64,000 nucleotides of DNA from Methanosarcina barkeri 3. GTDB lineage: Archaea > Halobacteriota > Methanosarcinia > Methanosarcinales > Methanosarcinaceae. Location of the stretch: contig NZ_CP009517.1 of NCBI RefSeq assembly GCF_000970305.1, positions 3,100,001 through 3,164,000 on the forward strand, in the 5' to 3' direction. The position numbers were made by a program, and so were the translations under genes. Positions 38,387-48,363 of this stretch are shown here, in pieces; the stretch's first letter is position 1, and the number at the start of each line of letters is the position of its first letter. The notes under the pieces are model-generated. The model saw only the letters and a program-made list of their open reading frames with translations. It was not told the origin of the DNA and made no database searches.

Positions 38387-38398
38387 GACAAAAAGGAA
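38342..38398. repeat. Tandem repeat, 19 bp, across the tyrA stop codon
   Basis: Three 19-bp units (AATCTGAGACAAAAAGGAA type) begin at 38342, 38361 and 38380. The stop TGA of tyrA is within the third unit. As 19 is not a multiple of three, each unit is read in another frame, so the last 16 or so residues (KQKGKPETERKI end) are repeat-encoded. Confidence 0.85.
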
Positions 38399-38480
38399 AA
38401 GACTTTTTCCTTAAAAACCCACGTCATCCGTATTAATAAAGATAGAAAGTAATATAAACAATAAAAAAAAAGATAATGTA

Positions 38481-40034
38481 ATGTCTGGAGTTAGATGGAG
38501 AGTCTCTCTTTTATTTGCACTTATCACTCTTTCTATATTTTTTTCACTTCTTGCAAATAGTGATAGGTTTATTGAAGTCAGGGGAAATGAAACATACATA
38601 CAGACCGAAGCTGGAGTTTCAAGCGGCGGTTCTATCGTAAATCTTATTAATAGGCTGGAAGCTGGCAACCATGAAGCAAGATTGAATGCTGCATCTGAAC
38701 TTGGGAAGCTTGGTGGTCCTGCGGCAAATAGTCTTGTTGACAAAATCGAGTTAGAGAATTCGAGCTCTGAAGAAGTAAACAGTTACATGCTTCTCGCGCT
38801 TCTTGAAACCGGGGATGACAGAGCAGAAAATATCCTTTCTGAAAACTTTAGGAAAATTGAGGCCTCGAATAAAGCTGCAAACGAGAGTAAAGATGAAGAA
38901 TGGAAACAAGGACTCTCAGAGGGCATTCTGCAGGCCATAGAAGAAAAAGATAAAGCCACAAGAAAGTACATTGCAGATTCCATTTCTATGGACTCCGCCA
39001 GGGCGGAACAGAGGGGAGAAACGGACGCTTTTGAGAAAGCTCTTGAATCAGAAACACAGAATTCAAGTATATATATACCTTTTGCGCTTTCGGACTTTGG
39101 ACCTGAAGAACCGGGAAGCGAAACCGAAAAACTTATTAAAGCTCTTAAAAGCAATAAAGGAAGCACAAGAGTTGCAGCTATGATGGCTCTTGGAGAAATG
39201 AAAGAAGAAGCTGCAGTAGATCCCATAATTGGAATTCTGACGAGAGATTATCCGCCTGCGCAAGCCAGTGCAGCAATTGCACTTGGAAAAATTGGGGACG
39301 AAAGGGCAGTAGAAATTCTAAGAAAACAAATGAAAGATGGCGATAACGAATATGTTAAAGGTAGCTCTGCAATTGCGCTTGGGAGAATGGGAGACGAAAA
39401 TTCAGTACCTTATCTTATAGATAGACTAAGAGACCAGAGAATCAAAGTAAGAAGTAGTGCAGCTCTTGTGCTCGGAGAAATAGGCAACGAGACTGCAGTA
39501 AAACCCTTAATGGATATCCTGGAAACCGGAAAGAGTACAGAAGGAAAAAAAAGTAATTCCTTGAACGCAAATACTGATGTCCGAAAAAGCGCTATCCTTG
39601 CCATTGGAGAAATCGGGAGCACTAACGCCACTGAGACTTTAATCGATATAATAACCGATAAAGAAGAGGAGCTTGAAGTCAGGGTAGCAGCAGTTTCAGC
39701 CCTGGGGAATATAGAGGATTCCAAAGCTGTAGAAACGCTCAAAAAAATATTTGATGACAAAACTATGGATGCAGATATTAGAAATGCAGCTTTTCTTGCA
39801 CTCAGCAAAACAAAAGACCAGGAAACTGCAAAAATGGTTGTAGGAAAACTGGAAGATCAAGAGTTTGGGGCTATATCCAGAGAAGCTCTCATAGACATGG
39901 GCGAATTGGCTGTCGATCCCCTTATAGAAAATTTGAAAACGGAAGACAAGAAACTCAAAGCTGAAACAGCCCTAATCCTTATTGAAATTGGAGATCAGAG
40001 GTCAGTTAAACCTCTTGTTGAGGCTTATAAGTAA
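38481..40034 (+). CDS. HEAT-repeat protein with N-terminal membrane anchor
   Basis: The 517-residue protein has one hydrophobic segment near the N-terminus (residues 9-26, LLFALITLSIFFSLLA), so it is likely exported and anchored. The rest is made of HEAT/PBS-lyase type repeats of about 31 residues with the core AAxALGEIGDxxAVxPLxxxL, for example IKVRSSAALVLGEIGNETAV. These form a curved helical scaffold for protein binding. The start has no clear ribosome site. It follows the aromatic operon by 94 bp and precedes an ABC importer; a related, larger protein lies beyond it. Function unknown. Confidence 0.8.
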   Translation: MSGVRWRVSLLFALITLSIFFSLLANSDRFIEVRGNETYIQTEAGVSSGGSIVNLINRLEAGNHEARLNAASELGKLGGPAANSLVDKIELENSSSEEVNSYMLLALLETGDDRAENILSENFRKIEASNKAANESKDEEWKQGLSEGILQAIEEKDKATRKYIADSISMDSARAEQRGETDAFEKALESETQNSSIYIPFALSDFGPEEPGSETEKLIKALKSNKGSTRVAAMMALGEMKEEAAVDPIIGILTRDYPPAQASAAIALGKIGDERAVEILRKQMKDGDNEYVKGSSAIALGRMGDENSVPYLIDRLRDQRIKVRSSAALVLGEIGNETAVKPLMDILETGKSTEGKKSNSLNANTDVRKSAILAIGEIGSTNATETLIDIITDKEEELEVRVAAVSALGNIEDSKAVETLKKIFDDKTMDADIRNAAFLALSKTKDQETAKMVVGKLEDQEFGAISREALIDMGELAVDPLIENLKTEDKKLKAETALILIEIGDQRSVKPLVEAYK

Positions 40035-40637
40035 TTTTAAAGAAGTTGCAAAAAATCGGCTCAAAAGCCTCATTCTTTTTTATTCAAAGCTATTCAAAAA
40101 TTTGGGTTAGGTATACATCTATTTAGACTCAGTATAGTTCTCTGCTATAAGGTGCAATTACTTTTCAGATATTTTTTCAGGTATCTATATAAAATTGCTT
40201 TCACCAACTAATTTAGTAAAATTTTCATATGGTTTTTGATGAGAATCTTCACAAAACTGAAAAACCTGAAACTTAAAAAATCTGATTCTGGAAATGCGGC
40301 TGTATTCGGAAGCTTTCTCACTTTTCTGACATTTTGACAACAGTTCTCCACATAAAGACAACAATTGCCAGGAAAAAATAAAGAGTTAGGTAAGTACGCG
40401 ACATATAAATTTATCTATTCTAGTTTACCTCAATAAATTTAAATAAGCAATAGTATTACATTAAGATATAGAAGTAACATTAAATTACTTTTTTTTCTTA
40501 TTTTTAGGAACTAATGGAATAATAGTGATATAAAGTATTAAGACTAGAAAACGAAAAGTTTGAGAGAAATAGCAGTTAACGGTTGCAGAAAATGAAGCTG
40601 CTCAGGAAAATGAAAGAGGTTCAGAGAGGTTCCAAAA
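40035..40637. other. Spacer before the ABC importer
   Basis: This 603-bp AT-rich stretch holds the importer promoter. A TATA-like ACATATAAATTTA near 40402-40414 is a candidate, which would give a leader of about 200 nt. I see no gene and no known riboswitch fold. Confidence 0.4.
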
Positions 40638-41954
40638 ATGAATACAAAAACTAAAGTTTTCTTTGTTGCCATTATATTACTTGTCTCAGTTTTTTTAAGC
40701 GGCTGTACGGGTAGTTCGGAAGATAAAGAAAAAACAGGTACAGATCAGGTTACCGAAAATATTTCTCAGGCCAAGGAAAAGGAGAATAATTTAGAAAAGG
40801 ATGCTGTCCAAAGAATAACTCCTGAAGAAGCAGAAGCAAATGACACTGCACCGGTAAATGAAATAACTCCGATAAATGACACTGCTGCCACGGAAAAGAT
40901 GGACAGTGCAACCAGTAGCTCAGGAAACAAAGGAAGTAGTTCCAATTCAGGAGGCAGTTCCAGTTCGGGTAAAATTGATAAAATAACGGTCACTGACGAT
41001 ATAGGCAGAGAAATAACAGTCCCATATCCATGTGAAAGGTCCGTGTTCCTGGTTGAAAACGCCATGAACTCCATGTATGCCGTAGGAGGAGCCGATAAGG
41101 TTAGCGGAATAGGTGCTGTGTGGTATGAAGATACAAAGGCGCCTTTCTTCAGGGCCATAGATCCTAATTATGATAAAAAGAGGCTTTCTAACGGAAGTGA
41201 ACAGCCAAGCAATGAAAAAATAGCAAGCGTGGACCCTCAGATTGTTTTCCTCTGGGCATCAGACTGGAATAGTGCGGATATAAAAGCAATTGAGGAAAAC
41301 CTCAAGGTCCCTGTGTACGGGGTTTTCATTGACAGCCTTGATGACCTGCAAAGACAGATGAAAACTTTCAGTAAACTCATTGGAAATGAAGAGCGCGGAC
41401 AAGAAGTGATTGACATTATGGATAAATATATGGAGAAGGTTACGGACGTAACCGGAAGTTTGTCTGCCGAAGAAAAACCGACAGTTTACTGGATGTGGGG
41501 TGACATATACGGCACAGCAGGTATTAATAGTACGGCAAATGACCTGATAGAAAAAGCAGGCGGATTAAATATCCTCAATAACTGGACAAACGAAACAAAG
41601 AGTATTGAACATCCAACCCTGAACCTTGAAACTCTGCTTGAGTTGAACCCTGAAGTCATATATATGTGGAATAACGAGAACCTTGACCCGGTAAACATAA
41701 CCTCAGGAGACACTGTGGATGGAATTGACTTCAGTACATGGAAAGATATCTCAGCAGTGAAAAACAAAAGAGTATACGAAATCTCAGATCCGTTCATCTA
41801 TGACTTCCACTCCCCTAGACTCCCTCTTGCAATGATGCATGTTGCAAAAGACCTGCATCCGGACAAGTTTGCAAATATCAACCTTACACAGGAAGTAGAC
41901 AGTTATTACGTAGAAATCTACGGAGTACACTATCCGGGATTTGAAAAAGCATAA
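40638..41954 (+). CDS. ABC importer substrate-binding lipoprotein (cobalamin/Fe-siderophore class)
   Basis: This 438-residue protein has a signal with lipobox LSGC (Cys23), a Ser/Thr/Gly-rich linker (residues 25-115, with NSGGSSSSG) and a class III periplasmic-binding domain starting at ITVTDDIGREITVPYPCERS. It has the expected IASVDPQIVFLW and LLELNPEVIYMWNNEN segments. The class binds vitamin B12, haem, or ferric siderophores. With the next two genes it forms an importer operon: the permease starts 14 bp after its stop. The substrate cannot be told from sequence alone. Confidence 0.88.
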   Translation: MNTKTKVFFVAIILLVSVFLSGCTGSSEDKEKTGTDQVTENISQAKEKENNLEKDAVQRITPEEAEANDTAPVNEITPINDTAATEKMDSATSSSGNKGSSSNSGGSSSSGKIDKITVTDDIGREITVPYPCERSVFLVENAMNSMYAVGGADKVSGIGAVWYEDTKAPFFRAIDPNYDKKRLSNGSEQPSNEKIASVDPQIVFLWASDWNSADIKAIEENLKVPVYGVFIDSLDDLQRQMKTFSKLIGNEERGQEVIDIMDKYMEKVTDVTGSLSAEEKPTVYWMWGDIYGTAGINSTANDLIEKAGGLNILNNWTNETKSIEHPTLNLETLLELNPEVIYMWNNENLDPVNITSGDTVDGIDFSTWKDISAVKNKRVYEISDPFIYDFHSPRLPLAMMHVAKDLHPDKFANINLTQEVDSYYVEIYGVHYPGFEKA

Positions 41955-41968
41955 GGGACACGGTTCAA

Positions 41969-43039
41969 ATGAAGTTCCCCAAAAAAGAAGAAAATTATGG
42001 ATACCCGGCCCACAGGCCGGAAATCTCTTTTTTCCTGGAATGGAAAAATCTGGCGTTTGCAATCATTTTATTTTTGCCGATACCTGTTTTCTTCTTCTCT
42101 ATTTTCCTTGGAACCTACACTTTATCTCCTATAGAATTGATCAGGGTTCTTTTATCACATATTACATCATATGAATACAGCTACCCTTCTGTTTATGACA
42201 CAGTTATCTTCAATATCAGGTTCCCAAGAGTCCTGCTTGCCATGATAGTAGGGGCAGCACTTTCAACATCAGGAGCTACATTTCAGGGGATATTCAGGAA
42301 TCCACTCGTAAGTCCTTATATCCTTGGCCTTTCTTCAGGAGCAGCTTTTGGAGCTGCACTGTCTATTGCAGTTATTCCCAAGCTTCCTGCCCAGGTAGGG
42401 GCTTTTATCTTCAGCCTGGTAGCACTCGGTTTTTCCTATACAATGGCCAGGATAGGAAAGCAGACTTCAACTGTTGCTCTCATACTTTCAGGAGTTATTA
42501 CATCGTCTGTCTTTGGAGCTTTACTTTCGATAATTCAGTATATGACTGACGAAAAAGCCGTCCAGAGTATTGTTTACTGGACCCTTGGCTGCCTCCATAC
42601 TGCCTGCTGGTCAAAGTTTTCGGACTCATTTCCAATGGTAGCCACCGGTTGCCTTATCATATATCTCCTGCGCTGGAAACTTAATGTTCTTGCTCTGGGA
42701 GAAGAAGAAGCAAAATCAGTAGGCATGAACGTCGAACTGTATAAAGCAATATTTATAATAGCTGCATCCCTTGCCGCATCAGCTGCTGTGGCCGTGGCAG
42801 GAATTATCGGGCTTTTGGGCCTGATAGTACCTCACATACTTAGAATGATCTTTGGTCCAGACCACAGGAAGATCATACCTCTTTCTATCACCTTTGGAGC
42901 TGCTTTCCTGGCCCTTGTGGATGATATTTCAAGATCCGCCTTCGGGTTTGAAATTCCGGTTGGTATTATTACCACGCTTCTTGGAGCTCCCTTTTTTCTT
43001 TATCTTCTAAGAACTACAAAAGCAGGGGGATGGGAATGA
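41969..43039 (+). CDS. ABC importer permease, FecCD/BtuC family
   Basis: The 356-residue membrane protein has about ten hydrophobic segments. Family signatures are FNIRFPRVLLAMIVGAALST, the conserved TFQGIFRNPLVSPYILGLSS, and IGLLGLIVPHILRMIFGPDH near the C-terminus, which is the coupling region with the ATPase. It carries the permease of the neighbouring binding protein. It ends with WE and its last ten bases overlap the start region of the ATPase gene. The unusually polar N-terminus (about 25 residues) precedes the first helix. Confidence 0.93.
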   Translation: MKFPKKEENYGYPAHRPEISFFLEWKNLAFAIILFLPIPVFFFSIFLGTYTLSPIELIRVLLSHITSYEYSYPSVYDTVIFNIRFPRVLLAMIVGAALSTSGATFQGIFRNPLVSPYILGLSSGAAFGAALSIAVIPKLPAQVGAFIFSLVALGFSYTMARIGKQTSTVALILSGVITSSVFGALLSIIQYMTDEKAVQSIVYWTLGCLHTACWSKFSDSFPMVATGCLIIYLLRWKLNVLALGEEEAKSVGMNVELYKAIFIIAASLAASAAVAVAGIIGLLGLIVPHILRMIFGPDHRKIIPLSITFGAAFLALVDDISRSAFGFEIPVGIITTLLGAPFFLYLLRTTKAGGWE

Positions 43040-43920
43040 ACGAAAAAAAGAATCAAAAAAACAGAGGTATTTCCGTAGAAAATCTGACATTAAGCTATGA
43101 TAAAAACCTGGTTTTGAATAATATCAATTTTTCGATCCGAAAAGGGTCTGTAGTAACCCTTGTAGGCCCTAATGGCTGCGGAAAAACCACTCTTCTTAAA
43201 ATTATAAACGGTTTTCTTAGACAGAATGAAGGAACTGTGTACATCGACAGCAGGAATATAGAAGAAATAGCAAACCGAGAACTTGCAAGGATTCTGGGGC
43301 ATGTATCCCAGATGCACAAGTCCTCATTTCCTTTTTCCGTACTGGATGTTGTGCTTACAGGCCGAATGCCTTATATTTCCGTGTTTTCAACCCCCAGGAA
43401 AGAAGATGTGGAAAAAGCTTGCAAGGTACTGGAATTTATGGGAATAGAGCACTTTGCACAGAAGCCCTATACCCAGATCAGTGGAGGAGAAAAACAACTG
43501 GTAATGATTGCAAAAGCTCTTGCCCAGGAGCCTGATTTTCTGTTACTTGATGAGCCAACTTCCTTCCTTGACCTGAAAAACCAGATACATGTCCTGAAAA
43601 CTATAATTAACCTTGCCAGAACCCGGAATATAACCGTACTGATGACTCTGCACGAGCCAAACCATGCTCTTCTATTTTCTGATGAAATTATTCTCCTGAG
43701 AAAACTGCATGAATTCGAAAACGGAAATTTTGCCAACCCATATGATAGCCCGGATGCTTCTCCTGAAAATGAGAGTACGCTGGCATTCCCTGAGGGAAAT
43801 ATAATTTGTTCCGGAGTCCCGGAAAAGGTGATGACTCCTGAAAAGATAAAACAAGCATATGGAATAAACGTCGATATACTGGAACATAAAGGAAAAAGAA
43901 TGATTATTCCTGAAATATGA
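43030..43920 (+). CDS. ABC importer ATP-binding protein, FepC/BtuD family
   Basis: The 296-residue ATPase has Walker A GPNGCGKTT (about residue 48), Q-loop VSQMHKSSFPFSV, signature ISGGEKQLVMIAKAL and Walker B LLLDEPTSFLD, and the H-loop LHEPNHALLF. The C-terminal 60 residues are an insert with an acidic, Pro/Ser-rich stretch (YDSPDASPENESTLAF) before VPEKVMTPEKIKQAYGINVD, which is unusual in length. Two ATG codons two apart (43030, 43036) are possible starts. It ends the importer operon. Confidence 0.92.
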   Translation: MGMNEKKNQKNRGISVENLTLSYDKNLVLNNINFSIRKGSVVTLVGPNGCGKTTLLKIINGFLRQNEGTVYIDSRNIEEIANRELARILGHVSQMHKSSFPFSVLDVVLTGRMPYISVFSTPRKEDVEKACKVLEFMGIEHFAQKPYTQISGGEKQLVMIAKALAQEPDFLLLDEPTSFLDLKNQIHVLKTIINLARTRNITVLMTLHEPNHALLFSDEIILLRKLHEFENGNFANPYDSPDASPENESTLAFPEGNIICSGVPEKVMTPEKIKQAYGINVDILEHKGKRMIIPEI

Positions 43921-44758
43921 ACTTCGGAGAAGCCTTCATAGTATAAGTTTTAGAATCAGTATATAAACATTAGATTGAAAAGTATTTTTGATTTTTTATT
44001 TACTGGAGGGAATTTTTAGCCGAAAGGGTAATAATTCTTACCCAAATACCAGAATATTTTAATTATTTTATCATTAGCTAAGTCGGAAAAAACATTTCTG
44101 ATAATTCCAAAACTATTTAAAAATTGAGTTATTAGTTAGAACAGCAGAACTGTTAGTTAAAAACAGAGAATAATGATTTCCTGATGCAGTCTCATGTTAA
44201 CCGTTAATTGCCTGACATTTTTCGATCTTTGAAAAAAGGTAAAACCCTGGAAAATACTTAAAAAATATCTATAGCAGTCGTAGAATTGAAAGGCTCTTAA
44301 AGATGCTTTCTGGAAGCTAGAACTAACTGCCAACAATATATTGCTATTAATATTTGAGGATATATTTTCCAGTACGGATTCTTAAAAAAGGTTTTTTCAT
44401 AACATGTTGTATTAATTAACGAACTTTTAGTCATAAATAGTAAAGTAAAAATCAGATTAATTAATACTAGATATGGAAGTTATTAAAATTGTTATATAAT
44501 ATCTTCAACACATCACTTTTCGTAATTTAAGTGTATTTCTTATCAGGTACCTTCTCATGGTAAGAATAATAATTCTCGGAAATTTGTTTTGCGAAAATTT
44601 GCGTAAGTGAATCACAAGAAGCTAAACATATACTAAAAATAGACTATGATATTTATTTAACGTTAATTAGGATATTTTATTTTGTAAGATATCTACGAAA
44701 CTTAAGATCCGAATTTCAAAATCAAACTAATATCGAATTTATGGAAACGGTATAAGAT
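43921..44758. other. Long spacer, no gene seen
   Basis: This 838-bp AT-rich spacer separates the importer from the large HEAT-repeat gene. I see no protein-like frame and no repeat array. The right end should hold the promoter of the HEAT gene; the ATG there has no clear ribosome site (GGTATAAGAT precedes it). Confidence 0.4.
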
Positions 44759-47533
44759 ATGAATCCTTCAGTGCCTAAAATCGTACTGTTACTATTCACA
44801 CTGACACTGGTTGGAGTTGCTTCCGGAGTTAGCGAAGGCAACATAAAAAATCCCTATGAAAACCCCAACGGAACAACTATTTTGGATATGAATGAGTCAA
44901 AAACTCAACAGGCTATAATAGAGCCTCTAATAAAGAAATTGGGAAATGAGGATATAGACTCCAGAAAAGAGGCCAGGTTTGCTCTGGAAGAAATAGGAGA
45001 AGAAGCTGTAGATCCTCTTATAGAAGTTATTGACTCCGAAAACCCGGAAGTAAGGTGTGAAACCGCTCTGGCTCTTGGAAACATTGGCGGGCAAAAAGCA
45101 GAAAAAGCGATAGTAAACCTTTTACAGGACGAAGACCCGAAAGTTAGAGGTAGTGCAGCTCTAGCTCTTGGTAATGCAAGAAGCCAGAGAGCAGAAAAAC
45201 AACTAATTCAGGCGCTTTCAGACAAAAACGAAAGAGTACGCTCCAATTCAGCCTGGGCTCTTGGAGAAATTGAAAAGGCAGGTTCTTCTTCAGAGGAAGC
45301 CAACTGGAAAGAGACCATATTCTCAGGAGATGTAGAAAAAGAGAAAATTATTGAAGCCCTCTGCCTGAGTATGGAAGATAACAATAGTGAAGTGAGATCC
45401 AGTGCAGCAAAAGCTCTAGGAAAACTTGGAGGAGAAAAAGCCGAAGAATCTCTGATTCAAGCCCTTTCAGACGAGGACGGAAAAGTTCGAAGAAATGCTG
45501 TAGAAGCCCTCGGAAGGACAGGGGATAAAAAAGCCATTGAACCCCTGATAAAGGCATTGAATGACGAAGACAGAGAAACAAGAAAGAGAGCCATTATGGC
45601 TCTCGGAGAACTCCGAGAAGATAAAGCAACAAACGCCCTGATTCAGACCCTTTCGGACAAAGATAAGGAAGTCCGCTGTACTGCAGTTGTGGAATTAGGA
45701 GAAATCGGGGACCAGAGAGCAGAAAAAGCTCTGATAAACGCTCTTTCGGACGAAGATCCTGAGGTAAGGAATCTTGTCGTGGAATCTCTTGGGAAAGTAG
45801 GAGAAGAAGAAGCAACAGGAGTTCTTGTCCAGCAATTAAAAGATCCTGACCAAAAAGTCAGGAATATGACTGTAAAAACCCTTGTAGAAACTGGAGACAG
45901 AAATACTAAACCGATTATTCAGGCATTAAAGGATAAAAATAGTGATGTTAAACAGTGTGCTGGTGATATTCTCGTTGGAATAGGGAAACCAGCAGTTGAG
46001 CCCCTTATAGAAGCCCTTTCAGATAAAGATGCATACACAAGCAGTACAGCAGCCTGGGCTCTTGGAAATATAGGAGATGAAAGGGCAATAGAACCTCTCA
46101 TTCAAAATCTCTCGGCTGAAAACGAAGAAACAAGACTGAGTTGTGCCAGAGCTCTCGTAGAAATAGGAAAACCTGCAGTCCCTGAGTTGATAAAATCTCT
46201 TGAGAACCAGAACAAGACTGTTAGAAAATATATTGTTTTTTCGCTTATTGAAATGGGAGACGAGAGAGCTGTTCCAGGAATTGAGGAAATGTTTAAGGAA
46301 AAACCAGGAAATTCTACTGAGTTCACTGGAAAAAAAAGTGACGGAAAAATAGATCAAACTCTTCCGAAAGCTGTCGAAGAAAAAGACCTTAACTTCCGGA
46401 AGGAGGCAGCAGGAGCATTTGAAGCGACTGGGGACTCCGAAACAGAACCCCTCATCAATGCACTGGAAGCAGACTCGCAAAACATAAAAAAATATGTAGA
46501 GGCTTCCGGAGTCGCTCCTGAAGATAAGAAAGTGCCGGAGAAACTCTTAGAAGCATTAAAACATGAAGAGAGTTATGTGAGAGTCAGTTCCATACTTGCA
46601 CTGGGAGGAATGAGAGAAGAAAGTTCTGTTGAACCTCTTATTGAGATACTGGTCAAAGACTGCAATGAAACAAAAGCCTGTGCAGCCTTTTCTCTTGGAG
46701 AAATAGGGAATGAAAAGGCAGTGGAACCCTTATCACTTGCCTTGAAAGTGGATAAATACGACAATGTGAAAGAGTGTAGTGCTATTTCCCTCGGAAAAAT
46801 AGGGGATCAAAGGGCAGTAGAACCCCTTATCATGGCTTTGAGTGAAAACAATTCAGTAAAAAGTTGCGCAGCCCTTGCTCTGGGAGAAATTAGAAACCCG
46901 AGGGCTGTTAAACCTCTGATCCAACTGTTATCTAATGAAGATCCAGAAGTTAGGCGAAGTGCAGCTCTGGCTCTGGGAGCAATAGGGGACCAAAAAGCAG
47001 TGAAATCTTTAACCTCAGGACTACAAGATGAAGACGAAAACGTGAGAATCGCTTCAGCATGGGCCCTTGGGAACACAGGTGATGCCACAGCTGTGGACGT
47101 GCTCAATAGTGCTGCAACGGACGGAAACGAAACACTCAGATGCACTGCTTTAGAAGCTTTAGGAAAAATAAATGATCCAAAAGCAATTGGAACTTTTGAG
47201 AAAGCTCTTGAGGATAATAACTCCGGAATTAGGCTTTCTGCTGTTACTGCTTTGGGAGAGATAAAAGATGAAAAAGCAACTGAAGCTCTTGTCAGAACTT
47301 TGGGAGATAATAATAAAGAAGTAAGAGACTGTGCTTCAAATATCCTTATTGATAGAAAAGAAGAAGCAGTAGAACATCTAACAAGAGGCCTGAGTAGTGA
47401 AAACAAAAACATCAGGGAGAACTCTGTGTTCCTGCTAATTGACATTGGAGATGAAAGAGCAGTAGGACCTCTCACCAAGTACTTGAAGGCAAATACCAGA
47501 GTTCAACCTGAAATTCAAGAAAATAAAACTTAA
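44759..47533 (+). CDS. Large secreted HEAT-repeat protein
   Basis: The 924-residue protein has an N-terminal signal-like segment (residues 6-24, PKIVLLLFTLTLVGVASGVS) without a lipobox, followed by about 26 HEAT/PBS-lyase repeats of around 31 residues. A typical unit is ALGEIGDQRAEKALINALSD. A central part (about residues 515-600) is more divergent. The composition is very rich in Glu and Lys. It must form a long superhelix outside the cell membrane that binds proteins. It is tail to tail with tpiA, the stops overlapping by four bases. The relationship to the smaller HEAT protein upstream suggests a shared role. Confidence 0.82.
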   Translation: MNPSVPKIVLLLFTLTLVGVASGVSEGNIKNPYENPNGTTILDMNESKTQQAIIEPLIKKLGNEDIDSRKEARFALEEIGEEAVDPLIEVIDSENPEVRCETALALGNIGGQKAEKAIVNLLQDEDPKVRGSAALALGNARSQRAEKQLIQALSDKNERVRSNSAWALGEIEKAGSSSEEANWKETIFSGDVEKEKIIEALCLSMEDNNSEVRSSAAKALGKLGGEKAEESLIQALSDEDGKVRRNAVEALGRTGDKKAIEPLIKALNDEDRETRKRAIMALGELREDKATNALIQTLSDKDKEVRCTAVVELGEIGDQRAEKALINALSDEDPEVRNLVVESLGKVGEEEATGVLVQQLKDPDQKVRNMTVKTLVETGDRNTKPIIQALKDKNSDVKQCAGDILVGIGKPAVEPLIEALSDKDAYTSSTAAWALGNIGDERAIEPLIQNLSAENEETRLSCARALVEIGKPAVPELIKSLENQNKTVRKYIVFSLIEMGDERAVPGIEEMFKEKPGNSTEFTGKKSDGKIDQTLPKAVEEKDLNFRKEAAGAFEATGDSETEPLINALEADSQNIKKYVEASGVAPEDKKVPEKLLEALKHEESYVRVSSILALGGMREESSVEPLIEILVKDCNETKACAAFSLGEIGNEKAVEPLSLALKVDKYDNVKECSAISLGKIGDQRAVEPLIMALSENNSVKSCAALALGEIRNPRAVKPLIQLLSNEDPEVRRSAALALGAIGDQKAVKSLTSGLQDEDENVRIASAWALGNTGDATAVDVLNSAATDGNETLRCTALEALGKINDPKAIGTFEKALEDNNSGIRLSAVTALGEIKDEKATEALVRTLGDNNKEVRDCASNILIDRKEEAVEHLTRGLSSENKNIRENSVFLLIDIGDERAVGPLTKYLKANTRVQPEIQENKT

Positions 47534-48198
47534 ACCAGACGTATAAGATCTTCGAGTGCAGCTTTTGGGTCTGCAGCTTTCACAATTCCGGATGCCAAAA
47601 GCACGCCTTGAGAACCAAGGTCAAGAGCTGCCCTTAGATCTTCACCTTTGGAAATTCCAGCTCCGCAGAGTACCTTTACCTGGGAATTAATTTTTGCAAC
47701 TGCTTCAACTGAACCGCTAACAACTTCAGGATCGGCTTTTGAGACAGGGATTCCGCTCCCTATAAGCTCTGGGGGCTCGATTGCAACATAATCCGGACCC
47801 AGGGCTGCAGCTGCTGCAGTTGTCGGGACATTATTAGTGCAGATAACTGACCTGAGCCCGAATTTTTTTGCAGCTTTTAGCGATGCCTCGATTTCTGCAA
47901 GGGTTAGACGCTTCTCAGAGTGGTTGATCAGAGTCCCTACAGCACCTGCATCTTTTATGGATTTTCCGAAAACATGGCCTGTAAAACTTCCTGCTCCTAT
48001 CCCATCCAGATGCTGGGAAAAAACCGGCAGTTCAACTTCCGAGGCTACCCTATAAATGTCCGGAAGCTGCGGGGCTACTGCTATCTCGATACCTGAATCT
48101 TCGGATACGGCTTTACAGGCCTTTGCAATTTCCACTGCTCCCTGACCTGTACCCTGTAAATAAGTTTTATAGTTCAATACAATGAATGGTAAACCCAA
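47530..48198 (-). CDS. tpiA: Triose-phosphate isomerase, archaeal type
   Basis: TpiA interconverts dihydroxyacetone phosphate and glyceraldehyde 3-phosphate. The archaeal enzyme is shorter, 222 residues here. Key residues: FIVLNYKTY (Asn, Lys) at the start, the catalytic His in LINHSEKRL, the catalytic Glu in YVAIEPPELIGSG with loop 6 after it, and VLCGAGISKGED, LLASGIVKA near the end. The start is TTG at 48196-48198, after GAGGGG. fae-hps lies upstream on the same strand with a 165-bp gap. Confidence 0.95.
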   Translation of the reverse strand: MGLPFIVLNYKTYLQGTGQGAVEIAKACKAVSEDSGIEIAVAPQLPDIYRVASEVELPVFSQHLDGIGAGSFTGHVFGKSIKDAGAVGTLINHSEKRLTLAEIEASLKAAKKFGLRSVICTNNVPTTAAAAALGPDYVAIEPPELIGSGIPVSKADPEVVSGSVEAVAKINSQVKVLCGAGISKGEDLRAALDLGSQGVLLASGIVKAADPKAALEDLIRLV

Positions 48199-48363
48199 AA
48201 AATCCCCTCTTGAAGTTTAAAAAGAAATGGAAAGCGTGGATATTAACGCTTTCTCTAAAAGTTTCTGCCGAAACTACTGCATGATTTTCCCTTTAACGGT
48301 AGGTTTTAGCAGCAGATTTTCAGCAACCTTTTCGGGAAATTTTTAAACCTGCTTTAAACCTAC

